Source: Marivirga arenosa (lineage in GTDB: Bacteria; Bacteroidota; Bacteroidia; Cytophagales; Cyclobacteriaceae). Taken from it: a DNA stretch of 64,000 nucleotides. Positions within the stretch are counted from its first letter, which is position 1. Every line of letters starts with the position of its first letter. Below are positions 25,027 through 32,671 of the stretch, in pieces. Position numbers and translations under genes: made by a program. The stretch is from NCBI RefSeq assembly GCF_030503875.2, contig NZ_CP129968.2, forward strand, positions 620,001 through 684,000, in the 5' to 3' direction. The notes below the pieces were generated by a model that had not been told where the DNA came from, ran no database searches, and saw only the letters and a list, made by a program, of their open reading frames with translations.

Positions 25027-25416
25027 ATGAATTACTATAACTCTACTATGATTAAAGGTAAAAATTTTAAGCAGGTAAGAGAGGAAGTTGAGGCTGCTTT
25101 AAAGGAAGAAGGTTTTGGGATATTAACTGAAATTGACTTTAAAGCTACAATGAAAAAGAAGTTAGATAAAGAATATTTACCACACCTTATTTTAGGTGCT
25201 TGTAATCCCGGTTATGCTGACAAAGTGGTTTCATTAGAACCGCATGTAAGTACTTTATTGCCTTGCAATGTAACCGTAAGAGAATTAGAAAATGGTGATG
25301 TGGAGGTTAGTGCTATTGATCCTTCTGCAGCTATGTCAGTCGTAGAGAATGAGGAACTGGTTCAATATGCTGAAGAAGTAAATAATATGCTGAAAAAAGC
25401 TATCAATAGCTTATAA
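25027..25416 (+). CDS. DUF302-domain protein
   Basis: This 129-residue cytoplasmic protein matches the DUF302 family by its pattern: KNFKQVREEVEAALKEEGFGILTEIDFKATMKKKL, then HLILGACNPGYADKVV, LLPCNVTVRE and DVEVSAIDP. The fold is a small alpha/beta homodimer. The ligand or reaction is not known, although some members sit near sulfur or metal genes. It has no partner in an operon here, being flanked by uvrB on the other side and a convergent CNNM-type gene, with a shared terminator at 25424-25454. Confidence 0.88.
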   Translation: MNYYNSTMIKGKNFKQVREEVEAALKEEGFGILTEIDFKATMKKKLDKEYLPHLILGACNPGYADKVVSLEPHVSTLLPCNVTVRELENGDVEVSAIDPSAAMSVVENEELVQYAEEVNNMLKKAINSL

Positions 25417-25423
25417 TAAAAAT

Positions 25424-25454
25424 TTAAGAAAGGGAGGATTTCTCCTTTTCTTAA
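25424..25454. terminator. Bidirectional terminator
   Basis: TTAAGAAAGGGAG (25424-25436) pairs with CTCCTTTTCTTAA (25442-25454) with one G-T wobble and a 5-nt loop. The A/T-rich arms give U tracts on both strands between two convergent genes. Confidence 0.8.
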
Positions 25455-25455
25455 C

Positions 25456-26418
25456 TTAATCAAATTCATCCTCTATATCCCCTACAATAGTTTCTACTAA
25501 ATTTTCTAAGGTAATCATCCCAACCACTGCATCATTTGACTTAACAAAAGAAATGTGAAATCTATTTTCATTCATACTTTTCAATAAGTTTATGATAGGG
25601 GTATTCTCATCAATAAATATAATTGGCCTGATAAATTCGGTCAGTCTGGATTCTTCTTTTTCATTTAATGCAATTTCTTTGAAGTTTATATAGCCATATA
25701 CATCCTCAATTGAATTCGTTCTGCTTATAGGATATCGCGTATGTTTGTGCTCAGCTGCCAATTGATAATATTGATCAAAACTGATATTTTCTCTAAAATA
25801 AATGATCTCTTCTGCTGGGAGCATAATTTCTCTTACAGGTCTTTTTTTAAGAGTGGAGGTGTTGATGATGATACTTTCCTGATTGGTGTCAATCACCTTT
25901 TCCATTTTTGCCATTTTGGTAATGGTTCGGATATCATCTAAGCTGTAGGGGGTGCTTTTTTTCTTATTACCTACCAAAAGCCGAGTGAAAGCTTGAGTCA
26001 CCACAATTAATGGATGCAATACCTTGATGATAAATTTTAAAGGCAAGGCCATTTTTTTAGAGATCGCATTTGACTTGTTTACGCCTATCACCTTTGGGAT
26101 AATTTCAGTACCGAATAGAATCACTACAGTGAAGATGATGGAAAATACCCAGATGTATTTATCTCCATAAATTTTATCAAAAGCACTTCCTGCAATGGTA
26201 GCGCCTCCGGTGTGAGCAATAGTGTTTAAGATTAAAATAGCTGAAATAGGGCGATCAATGTTCGATTTTAGCTTATGCATAATCTCAGCATATCGCATTC
26301 CCTTCTGCTTGTCTGTTTCAATCTTAACCTTATCAAGGCTTAGAAGGACTGCTTCTGCCATGGAACACAAAAAGGAGACAAAAACAGCTACAAAGGTGCT
26401 TAGTATAAAAATAAGCAT
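25456..26418 (-). CDS. CNNM/CorC-type transporter protein (DUF21 plus CBS domains)
   Basis: This 320-residue protein has an N-terminal DUF21 membrane domain of about four hydrophobic segments (FILSTFVAVFVSFLCSMAEAVLLSL and following). A pair of CBS domains follows (about 190-320; REIMLPAEEIIYFRENISFDQYYQL and ISFVKSNDAVVGMITLENLVETIVG). Proteins of this family are linked to Mg2+/Co2+ efflux or regulation. The C-terminal CorC_HlyC domain seen in the neighbouring GldE is missing, so this is the short form. It follows gldE on the same strand with a 30-nt gap, in the place where gldD is found in Flavobacterium. Confidence 0.87.
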   Translation of the reverse strand: MLIFILSTFVAVFVSFLCSMAEAVLLSLDKVKIETDKQKGMRYAEIMHKLKSNIDRPISAILILNTIAHTGGATIAGSAFDKIYGDKYIWVFSIIFTVVILFGTEIIPKVIGVNKSNAISKKMALPLKFIIKVLHPLIVVTQAFTRLLVGNKKKSTPYSLDDIRTITKMAKMEKVIDTNQESIIINTSTLKKRPVREIMLPAEEIIYFRENISFDQYYQLAAEHKHTRYPISRTNSIEDVYGYINFKEIALNEKEESRLTEFIRPIIFIDENTPIINLLKSMNENRFHISFVKSNDAVVGMITLENLVETIVGDIEDEFD

Positions 26419-26448
26419 GATTTATTCTTTTGATTTCAGAATTAACTA

Positions 26449-27771
26449 CTAGTTCTTAGTAAATACTCTAACTCGTTTAATTCTTTTTTGATCTACTGCT
26501 ACTACGGTGAAGGTGAAATTTTTGTATTTAATTTTTTCCCCTGTTCGTGGTAATTTGCTGTTTAGCTCAAGTAATAAGCCTCCAAGGGACTCGCTTTCAC
26601 CTTTCACTTCATCAAATACGTTTACTTCCTCATTTATTATTTTACAGAAGTCATTTAATGAGGTTCTTCCTTCAAAAATGTAGGTATAATCGTCTAATTT
26701 ATTGTAGGCTACATCAACATCTTCATCAAACTCATCATTAATTTCACCGACTATCTCTTCAATTACATCCTCAAGTGTGATTAATCCAGAGGTGCCGCCA
26801 TATTCATCTACAACTATGGCCATATGCACTCTTTTCTCTTGGAAATCTTTCAACAGGCTATCAACCTTTTTCGATTCTGGTACGAAAAAGCCAGGTCTTA
26901 AAAGCTTTTGCCATTCAAAGTCTTCTTCTTTTTCTATATAAGGCAGTAAATCTTTAACATATAGGATGCCTTCAATTTTGTCTATCGTATCGCAATAAAC
27001 TGGGATTCTACTAAAACCGCTTTTATTGATTTGATCCATCAACTTGTGGTAATCATCTTCAATATCAAAAGCCGTAATGTCTAATCGAGAACGCATAACC
27101 TGTCTTACGGATAAGGTTCCGAAGTTTACAATCCCTTTTAAAATTCCTTTTTCCTCTTCTGTGGTATCTTTATCAGCCGTAATTTCTAGTGCATGATGAA
27201 GTTCATCTAAAGAAACACTAAATCCTTTTTGCTCAACTCTCTTTTCTATGATATTACTAATGCTCATCAAAGAGATAGATAATGGACTGAATATCTTCGC
27301 TGAGAAATTCAAAGCTAAGGACATGCGAGTCGCAAAACTTAAGTTGTTTTGATTTGCATAAACCTTTGGCACAATTTCACCATAAAATACAATCAGAAAA
27401 GTAATGATGGCCGTTAGAGAAACAACTAATAAACCTTCTGTTTCTTTTGTTCCTACTATTTCCCAAGTAACATAGGTTGAAAGGGTGACGATGGCTACAT
27501 TTATAAAATTGTTGAGAATTAATATAGTAGCTAAAAGTCGCTTAGGGTTTTTAAGTAATTCAAGTATAGTTTGCTGTTTGGGTGATGAGCTAACTTTACA
27601 TTTAGCCAAATCTTCATGCGATAATGAGAAAAAGGCCACCTCAGAGCCAGAAACAAGTGCAGACATTAAAAGTAAAAACATCATCAATAAAATATTGATG
27701 ATGTAAAACCAATGATTGCCACTTTCGGCTAAGCTCGTTAATATAAGTATACTAGGGAAAGGGTCTTCCAA
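26449..27771 (-). CDS. gldE: GldE-type gliding motility-associated CNNM/CorC protein
   Basis: This 440-residue protein has DUF21 with several membrane helices (IINILLMMFLLLMSALVSGSEVAFFSLS and on), a CBS pair (RQVMRSRLDITAFD and VHMAIVVDEYGGTSGLITLEDVIEEIVGEI), and a C-terminal CorC_HlyC domain with the pattern LNDFCKIINEEVNVFDEVKGESESLGGLLLEL. The order mutY-ssb-gldE is the arrangement known from Flavobacterium, which supports the name. The start is a TTG at 27771, giving MEDPFPSIL, the beginning typical of GldE, while the next in-frame ATG would lose the first membrane segment. GldE is linked to the gliding/type IX secretion machinery of the phylum. Confidence 0.88.
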   Translation of the reverse strand: MEDPFPSILILTSLAESGNHWFYIINILLMMFLLLMSALVSGSEVAFFSLSHEDLAKCKVSSSPKQQTILELLKNPKRLLATILILNNFINVAIVTLSTYVTWEIVGTKETEGLLVVSLTAIITFLIVFYGEIVPKVYANQNNLSFATRMSLALNFSAKIFSPLSISLMSISNIIEKRVEQKGFSVSLDELHHALEITADKDTTEEEKGILKGIVNFGTLSVRQVMRSRLDITAFDIEDDYHKLMDQINKSGFSRIPVYCDTIDKIEGILYVKDLLPYIEKEEDFEWQKLLRPGFFVPESKKVDSLLKDFQEKRVHMAIVVDEYGGTSGLITLEDVIEEIVGEINDEFDEDVDVAYNKLDDYTYIFEGRTSLNDFCKIINEEVNVFDEVKGESESLGGLLLELNSKLPRTGEKIKYKNFTFTVVAVDQKRIKRVRVFTKN

Positions 27772-27789
27772 TTTTGTCTCTTAATTTAA

Positions 27790-28242
27790 TTAAAATGGTA
27801 AATCGTCCATTTCACTATTAGTATCAGGTGTTTGACTAGCCGCAGGTGCTGCTGCTTGGCTCTGTCCCTGATTTCCTTCATAGCCTGAAGACTGACCACC
27901 GCCATCACTTTTCTTGTTTCCAAGCATGGTCATCTGATCACCTACTACTTCCGTAGTGTAACGAGTAACGCCATCTTTTTCCCAAGATCTTGTTCTCAAT
28001 TTACCTTCTATATATACGCTGTCACCTTTTTTCAAATATTTTTCGGCAACTTCTGCCAAACCTCTCCATAATACAATATTATGCCATTCGGTTTGATCTA
28101 CTCTTTCGCCAGAGTTTCTATCTTTATATGATTCAGTAGTAGCGATTGAAAAATTTGCAACGGCAGCACCGTTATCTAAATGTCTTACTTCTGGGTCTTT
28201 TCCCAAATTGCCAATCAAAATGACTTTGTTTACTCCTGCCAT
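27790..28242 (-). CDS. ssb: Single-stranded DNA-binding protein
   Basis: The ATG at 28242 gives [20 protein letters not shown], the standard Bacteroidota SSB start. The frame extends 27 codons further upstream, but those residues are not SSB-like. The protein has 150 residues: an OB-fold (about 1-108) with [22 protein letters not shown] and [15 protein letters not shown], then a Gly/Gln/Ser-rich linker, and the acidic tip EMDDLPF that recruits other replication and repair proteins. It lies between mutY and gldE on the same strand, 18 nt before gldE. Confidence 0.96.
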   Translation of the reverse strand: MAGVNKVILIGNLGKDPEVRHLDNGAAVANFSIATTESYKDRNSGERVDQTEWHNIVLWRGLAEVAEKYLKKGDSVYIEGKLRTRSWEKDGVTRYTTEVVGDQMTMLGNKKSDGGGQSSGYEGNQGQSQAAAPAASQTPDTNSEMDDLPF

Positions 28243-28346
28243 AAATTCATAAAGTTTAGGTTCAAAATTACTGTTAATAGTTGAGCTATGTTGCTTAGAA
28301 ATGGAAAAAAATTTCTTGAGCAATAAAACTTCAATTATAAATTTAC

Positions 28347-29393
28347 CTAAATATTTCTACTAGACAAATAATTCTCAATCAATCTAGGCTTAGGTAATTC
28401 CTCAATTTCATCCTGTGTATAATACACCAAATCATTATCATGTAGCGTATTATCAGTTTTTTTGTTTAGCTCTATAAATACTGCCTCTAATTTTTGATGA
28501 CTTAATATATGTTGATACGCATCTGAGATTTCAATTATCTCAACATCCTGATGTAAATTTTGAATTTTCGATATGATGTCGTTCATATCTAAAGCCTTTT
28601 CAGTTTCAATTAATTCAAAATCAAATAATCCTTGCCAAATATCCTGTGGACCTCTTTTCTTCATGGCAATTTTATTCTCATTTTGCCATATCAAGTAGTA
28701 CAGATATCTACGTTTTACCTTTATTTTTTTCTTTTTAACAGGAAGTTCTGCTTGTTTATTATTGATTCTTGCCTCACAGCCTTCGGCTATTGGGCATTCA
28801 CTGCAGTTAGGGCTTTTAGGAGAACAGACGGTGGCTCCTAATTCCATCATGGCTTGATTATAATCAGCGGGCTGCTTTTCAGGAATTAAGTCTTCACTAA
28901 CTTCAAAAAACTTTTTAAACGTTTTAGGTTGCGCAATATCATCCGTGATGTTAAAATAACGCGCTAAAACTCTAAAAACATTGCCATCCACTACAGGGGT
29001 AGCCTCTCCAAATGCAAAGGATGCAATTGCAGCGGCAGTGTACTTACCAACCCCTTTAAGTTTTAATAATTCACTGTAGGTATTTGGAAATTGACCTCCA
29101 TACTGCTCTACCACCATTTTTGCACAAGCATGTAAGTTCCGTGCTCTAGAATAATATCCTAATCCCTGCCAAAGCCTCATTACCTCATCTTCTGGCGCAT
29201 TTGCTAAATCAAATACATTAGGGTATTTCGCAATGAATTTTTCATAATAAGGTAGACCTTGAATTACCCGAGTTTGCTGCAAAATAATTTCCGATAACCA
29301 AATTTTATAGGGGTCAGAAGTGTTCCTCCAGGGCAGATCTCTTTTATGGTTTTGATACCAATTAATTATAAGATTTGAAAAGCTTTCAGTCAT
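28347..29393 (-). CDS. mutY: A/G-specific adenine glycosylase
   Basis: This 348-residue protein from the ATG at 29393 (eight extra upstream codons rejected) removes adenine opposite 8-oxoguanine. The helix-hairpin-helix motif [21 protein letters not shown] is followed by the catalytic Asp in [13 protein letters not shown]. An upstream [12 protein letters not shown] supplies the catalytic Glu. Four Cys in the C-x6-C-x2-C-x5-C pattern ([17 protein letters not shown]) bind the [4Fe-4S] cluster. The C-terminal NUDIX-like domain ([29 protein letters not shown]) recognises 8-oxoG. It is the first gene of the mutY-ssb-gldE block. Confidence 0.96.
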   Translation of the reverse strand: MTESFSNLIINWYQNHKRDLPWRNTSDPYKIWLSEIILQQTRVIQGLPYYEKFIAKYPNVFDLANAPEDEVMRLWQGLGYYSRARNLHACAKMVVEQYGGQFPNTYSELLKLKGVGKYTAAAIASFAFGEATPVVDGNVFRVLARYFNITDDIAQPKTFKKFFEVSEDLIPEKQPADYNQAMMELGATVCSPKSPNCSECPIAEGCEARINNKQAELPVKKKKIKVKRRYLYYLIWQNENKIAMKKRGPQDIWQGLFDFELIETEKALDMNDIISKIQNLHQDVEIIEISDAYQHILSHQKLEAVFIELNKKTDNTLHDNDLVYYTQDEIEELPKPRLIENYLSSRNI

Positions 29394-29563
29394 GAGAATG
29401 CAAATATGGACAAACAAATGTTAAAATCTAAAGATTTTATATTCTGTTCAATTCAATTCTTATTTCCGTAAAATATTGAATGTTAAAAGGTTAAATGTTA
29501 GAATATGTGCTTAAGCTTACATATCTTTAAAAGATTTTACTTTTAAATTCAAAAATGTAAGTT

Positions 29564-29571
29564 TACCTTTG
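29564..29571 (+). promoter_or_regulatory. Candidate -7 element of the HU gene promoter
   Basis: TACCTTTG fits the Bacteroidota TAnnTTTG -7 box. A T-rich stretch sits about 19 nt upstream (29541-29544, TTTT in place of TTTG). It overlaps the alternative TTG start at 29569, which argues that translation starts downstream. Confidence 0.5.
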
Positions 29572-29625
29572 CAGACCCAAATTGAAAGGGAGAAATTTTT
29601 TAACAATTTTAAAATACAAGGAAGC

Positions 29626-29925
29626 GTGACTAAAGCAGACGTTATATCAGAAATTTCTGAAAAAACAGGTATAGACAAAGCAGATGTAACCGCTACAGTA
29701 GAAGCATTTTTCTCTGTTGTGAAGGATTCAATGGCTGAAGGTGAGAATATCTATGTGAGAGGTTTTGGAAGTTTTGTTAATAAAAAGAGAGCTAAGAAAA
29801 TTGCTCGTAACATTTCCAAAAACACTGCTATTGTCATCGATGAGCATTTTGTGCCAAGTTTCAAACCATCAAAGGTTTTTGTTGAGAAGATCAAAAGCTC
29901 AAATAAAGTAACTGAAGAGGTATAA
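29626..29925 (+). CDS. HU-family DNA-binding protein
   Basis: From the GTG at 29626 the protein has 99 residues and begins MTKADVISEISEKTGI, the exact shape of HU/IHF starts. A purine-rich AAGGAAG precedes the GTG. The longer frame from a TTG at 29569 begins inside the promoter box and adds 19 non-family residues. The body shows the HU helical base (KADVTATVEAFFSVVKDSM), the GENIYVRGFGSFVNKKRAKK beta-arm entry and the C-terminal FKPSKVFVEKIK. It binds and bends DNA as a dimer and is a nucleoid protein. A TPR protein gene follows after 8 nt. Confidence 0.93.
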   Translation: MTKADVISEISEKTGIDKADVTATVEAFFSVVKDSMAEGENIYVRGFGSFVNKKRAKKIARNISKNTAIVIDEHFVPSFKPSKVFVEKIKSSNKVTEEV

Positions 29926-29933
29926 GCTATTCA

Positions 29934-30770
29934 ATGTTGAAGTCCAGAATCATATTATTAGTAGTTGCAATTACATTAGTAGTGGTGATATTTACTCTGC
30001 CTAAAGTAGTGGTGGATAATGAGAATGAAAGTATTGAATCTGGTACTCAAACTTCTGAAGAAAATACAGCAGAAACATTAGATTCTAGTCCTTCTTCGTC
30101 AGAACCATTAACGGATTCGCATTCAGGAACTATTCCTGCTGAATTTAGGAATACAATCTCCAGATTAAGAAATAGTTATTTGAAGGCTGAAAGTCAGGAA
30201 AATAGTGTTATCTTTGCAGATTCTTTAGCTGCTATATTCACAGATCTTAATAGATTCGATAGTGCAGCTAAATATATTGAGTTATCTAGACAGGATAACG
30301 AAGTAATAGGAAATGCCTATTATGAAGCTTTTAGTTTTGCAGCTGATGTTGATAAAGCAAATCGTTTAGCATTAAAGACAAGAGAGTATCTTCAAAAGGT
30401 ATTAGAAGAATCTCCAGATAACAATAGTGCTAAAATAAAGATTGCTATGACTTACGTTTCATCAGATAATCCGATGAGGGGTATTTCTATGCTGTTAGAG
30501 GTTATAGAAGAAGAACCTAATAATGAAGAAGCATTATTTAACTTGGGGATTTTATCTGTTCAATCAGGTCAATATGACAAAGCAATTGATAGGTTTGAGA
30601 CACTTTTAAGTCAAAATCCTGACAATATGCAAGCTAAATTTTATATGGCATTGAGTTTGATGAATAGCGGTCAGAAAGCAAAAGCTAAAGAGCTATTTAC
30701 GGAAATTAAAAATACAAGTAATGATGAACAGTTGTTGGCAGCTGTTGAGAGTTACTTAAATGGATTATAA
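29934..30770 (+). CDS. Membrane-anchored TPR protein
   Basis: This 278-residue protein has one N-terminal hydrophobic helix (IILLVVAITLVVVIFTLP, uncleaved anchor likely), a Ser/Glu-rich linker (about 25-65) and a C-terminal array of TPR-like helical pairs (AKIKIAMTYVSSDNPMRGISMLLEVIEEEPNNEEALFNLGILSVQSGQYDKAIDRFETLLSQNPDNMQAKFYMALSLMNSGQKAKAKELF is the clearest part, read in sections). It is probably exposed to the periplasm and used for protein contact. It is 8 nt after the HU gene and likely cotranscribed, an arrangement that recurs in related genomes as far as I recall. Confidence 0.82.
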   Translation: MLKSRIILLVVAITLVVVIFTLPKVVVDNENESIESGTQTSEENTAETLDSSPSSSEPLTDSHSGTIPAEFRNTISRLRNSYLKAESQENSVIFADSLAAIFTDLNRFDSAAKYIELSRQDNEVIGNAYYEAFSFAADVDKANRLALKTREYLQKVLEESPDNNSAKIKIAMTYVSSDNPMRGISMLLEVIEEEPNNEEALFNLGILSVQSGQYDKAIDRFETLLSQNPDNMQAKFYMALSLMNSGQKAKAKELFTEIKNTSNDEQLLAAVESYLNGL

Positions 30771-30800
30771 TATTATTGTTTAACAAAAAATTTTAAAGTT

Positions 30801-30893
30801 ATGCCTTGCGGTAAAAAAAGAAAAAGACATAAGATTTCAACTCATAAGAGAAAGAAAAGACTAAGAAAAAACAGACACAAGAATAAGAAGTAA
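30801..30893 (+). CDS. Ribosomal protein bL38 (AURKAIP1/COX24-domain protein), 30 residues
   Basis: This tiny frame runs from the ATG at 30801 to a TAA at 30891-30893. It encodes a highly basic peptide: MPCGKKRKRHKISTHKRKKR, then LRKNRHKNKK. The pattern matches the AURKAIP1/COX24 domain proteins of Bacteroidota, which have been seen as the large-subunit protein bL38 in the Flavobacterium ribosome and relate to mitochondrial mS38. It lies between the TPR gene and the RNase G/E gene. Its stop codon lies within the left arm of the hairpin at 30882-30911, so ribosomes would run into the structure as they terminate. Confidence 0.88.
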   Translation: MPCGKKRKRHKISTHKRKKRLRKNRHKNKK

Positions 30894-30911
30894 TTTGCAT
30901 TACTTCTTATT
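30882..30911 (+). promoter_or_regulatory. 13-bp hairpin covering the bL38 stop codon
   Basis: AATAAGAAGTAAT (30882-30894) and ATTACTTCTTATT (30899-30911) pair perfectly around a TTGC loop. The stem begins in the last codons of the bL38 gene. It is not followed directly by a U tract and precedes a second, true terminator hairpin by 1 nt. Confidence 0.75.
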
Positions 30912-30937
30912 GTCTTGTTAACACAAGACATTTTTTT
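30912..30937 (+). terminator. Intrinsic terminator after the bL38 gene
   Basis: GTCTTGT (30912-30918) and ACAAGAC (30923-30929) form a 7-bp stem with a TAAC loop, followed by a seven-T tract (30931-30937). Confidence 0.83.
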
Positions 30938-30963
30938 AGTTTTTCACTTAAACTTATGGAGCT

Positions 30964-32517
30964 TTGAGCAATGAATTAATTATTAATTCAACTCAAAATG
31001 GCAGTCGTATTGCCCTTCTTAATGATAGGAATCTGATTGAGATTCATTATGACAATAAAGAAGAGCAATTTAGTGTGGGTGATATTTATCTGGGCAACGT
31101 TCGCAAAGTTATGCAGGGGCTTAATGCTGCGTTTGTGGATGTTGGATATGAAAAAGATGCATTTCTTCATTATCATGATCTAGGACCCAAAGTAAACTCA
31201 CTTTTAAAATATACTAAATTTGCCACTACTCGTAATAACACCTCCTATAAATTAGGTAAATTTAAGTTAGAGCCTGAGATAGATAAATTAGGAAAGATAT
31301 CTCAGGTTTTATCTAAAAATAAGCAGGTGTTGGTTCAGGTTATTAAAGAACCTATCTCTACGAAAGGGCCAAGACTATCATGCGAGTTGTCGCTAGCAGG
31401 AAGGTATTTGGTATTAGTACCATTTGCTAATGGAATAAGCATATCTAAAAAGATATCAACGAGTGAGGAACGTAAAAGACTCACTAGATTAATTTCTTCA
31501 ATTAAGCCAGAAAATTTTGGCGTAATAATCCGTACTGTAGCTGAAGGAAAGGAAGTAGCTGAACTCGATACTGATCTAAGGAATTTATTAGAAACCTGGG
31601 AAAAAGGAGTTAAGAAACTTAAAACTGCCAAACCAAAAGATAAAATCATTGGTGAAGTAGGAAGAGCGTCCTCTATTCTCAGAGATATGATGAATGAGAC
31701 CTTTGATAGCATCCATGTTGATGATGAGGAAACATTCAAAGAGATTCAATCCTACATTCAGAAAATTGATCCTAGCAAGGAGAAAATTCTGAAGCTTTAT
31801 TCAGGACGCAATAAGATTTTTGAACATTTCGGTATTGAAAGGCAACTAAAATCCTTATTTGGTCAATCGGTTAATATCAAAGGTGGTGGCTATTTAATTA
31901 TTGAGCATACTGAGGCACTGCATGTTGTTGATGTAAACAGTGGGAATAAATCAAATAGTGAAGAAAGTCAAGAAGATACTGCATTAAATACAAACTTAGA
32001 GGCAGCTAAGGAAGTAGCTCGACAGCTACGTTTGAGAGATATGGGTGGAATTATTGTGGTGGATTTCATTGATATGAAGAATCCTGACAATAAAAAACTT
32101 CTTTTTAAGAAAATGAAGGAGTTTATGGAGACTGATCGCTCAAAACATACTGTTTTGCCTTTATCTAAATTTGGTTTAATGCAAATTACTCGTCAAAGAG
32201 TAAGGCCCGAACTTAATATTGTTACTAAGGAAGTATGTCCTACTTGTAATGGCACAGGAAAAATTACAGCTTCGATCTTAGTATCGGATAAGATTGAGCA
32301 AGATTTAGATTATTTATTAACCAAGCAAAATGAAAAATCTTTAAGCCTAGCTATACATCCTTTTCTGTATTCATATTATACAAAAGGGCTCATTTCATTA
32401 CGTGTAAAATGGTTCTTTAAATATGGTAAATGGATTAAACTTATTCAGGATAGTTCTTTAGCATTAACAGAATATCATTTTATGAATGCAAATGAGGAGA
32501 TAATAGAGATGGGATAA
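30964..32517 (+). CDS. Ribonuclease G/E family endoribonuclease
   Basis: This 517-residue protein has the catalytic half of RNase E/G and lacks the long RNase E scaffold tail. The S1 RNA-binding domain lies at about 35-130 (IYLGNVRKVMQGLNAAFVDVGYEKDAFLHYHDLG). The core has ISTKGPRLSCELSLAGRYLVL, GGGYLIIEHTEALHVVDVNSG with the Mg2+-binding Asp, and RDMGGIIVVDFIDM with the second. CPTCNGTGK is the zinc-link Cys pair. The start is a TTG at 30964 giving MSNELIINSTQNGSR, as no suitable in-frame ATG lies upstream. It probably takes part in rRNA maturation and mRNA decay. Confidence 0.93.
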   Translation: MSNELIINSTQNGSRIALLNDRNLIEIHYDNKEEQFSVGDIYLGNVRKVMQGLNAAFVDVGYEKDAFLHYHDLGPKVNSLLKYTKFATTRNNTSYKLGKFKLEPEIDKLGKISQVLSKNKQVLVQVIKEPISTKGPRLSCELSLAGRYLVLVPFANGISISKKISTSEERKRLTRLISSIKPENFGVIIRTVAEGKEVAELDTDLRNLLETWEKGVKKLKTAKPKDKIIGEVGRASSILRDMMNETFDSIHVDDEETFKEIQSYIQKIDPSKEKILKLYSGRNKIFEHFGIERQLKSLFGQSVNIKGGGYLIIEHTEALHVVDVNSGNKSNSEESQEDTALNTNLEAAKEVARQLRLRDMGGIIVVDFIDMKNPDNKKLLFKKMKEFMETDRSKHTVLPLSKFGLMQITRQRVRPELNIVTKEVCPTCNGTGKITASILVSDKIEQDLDYLLTKQNEKSLSLAIHPFLYSYYTKGLISLRVKWFFKYGKWIKLIQDSSLALTEYHFMNANEEIIEMG

Positions 32518-32540
32518 CGAATAAAATATTGCATTATACT

Positions 32541-32579
32541 AATAGCCCGCACAAATATTTTTGTGTGGGCTATTTTTTT
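32541..32579 (+). terminator. Intrinsic terminator after the RNase G/E gene
   Basis: AATAGCCCGCACAA (32541-32554) pairs with TTGTGTGGGCTATT (32561-32574) with one G-T wobble, and seven Ts follow within 32573-32579. Confidence 0.9.
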
Positions 32580-32671
32580 AATATTACATCAAACTGAATA
32601 CAGCAATAGCCTAAGATTTTTTTGCATAATAAAATTATGTCTAAATTTAAGTTGTATTGGATATTTTGTAT

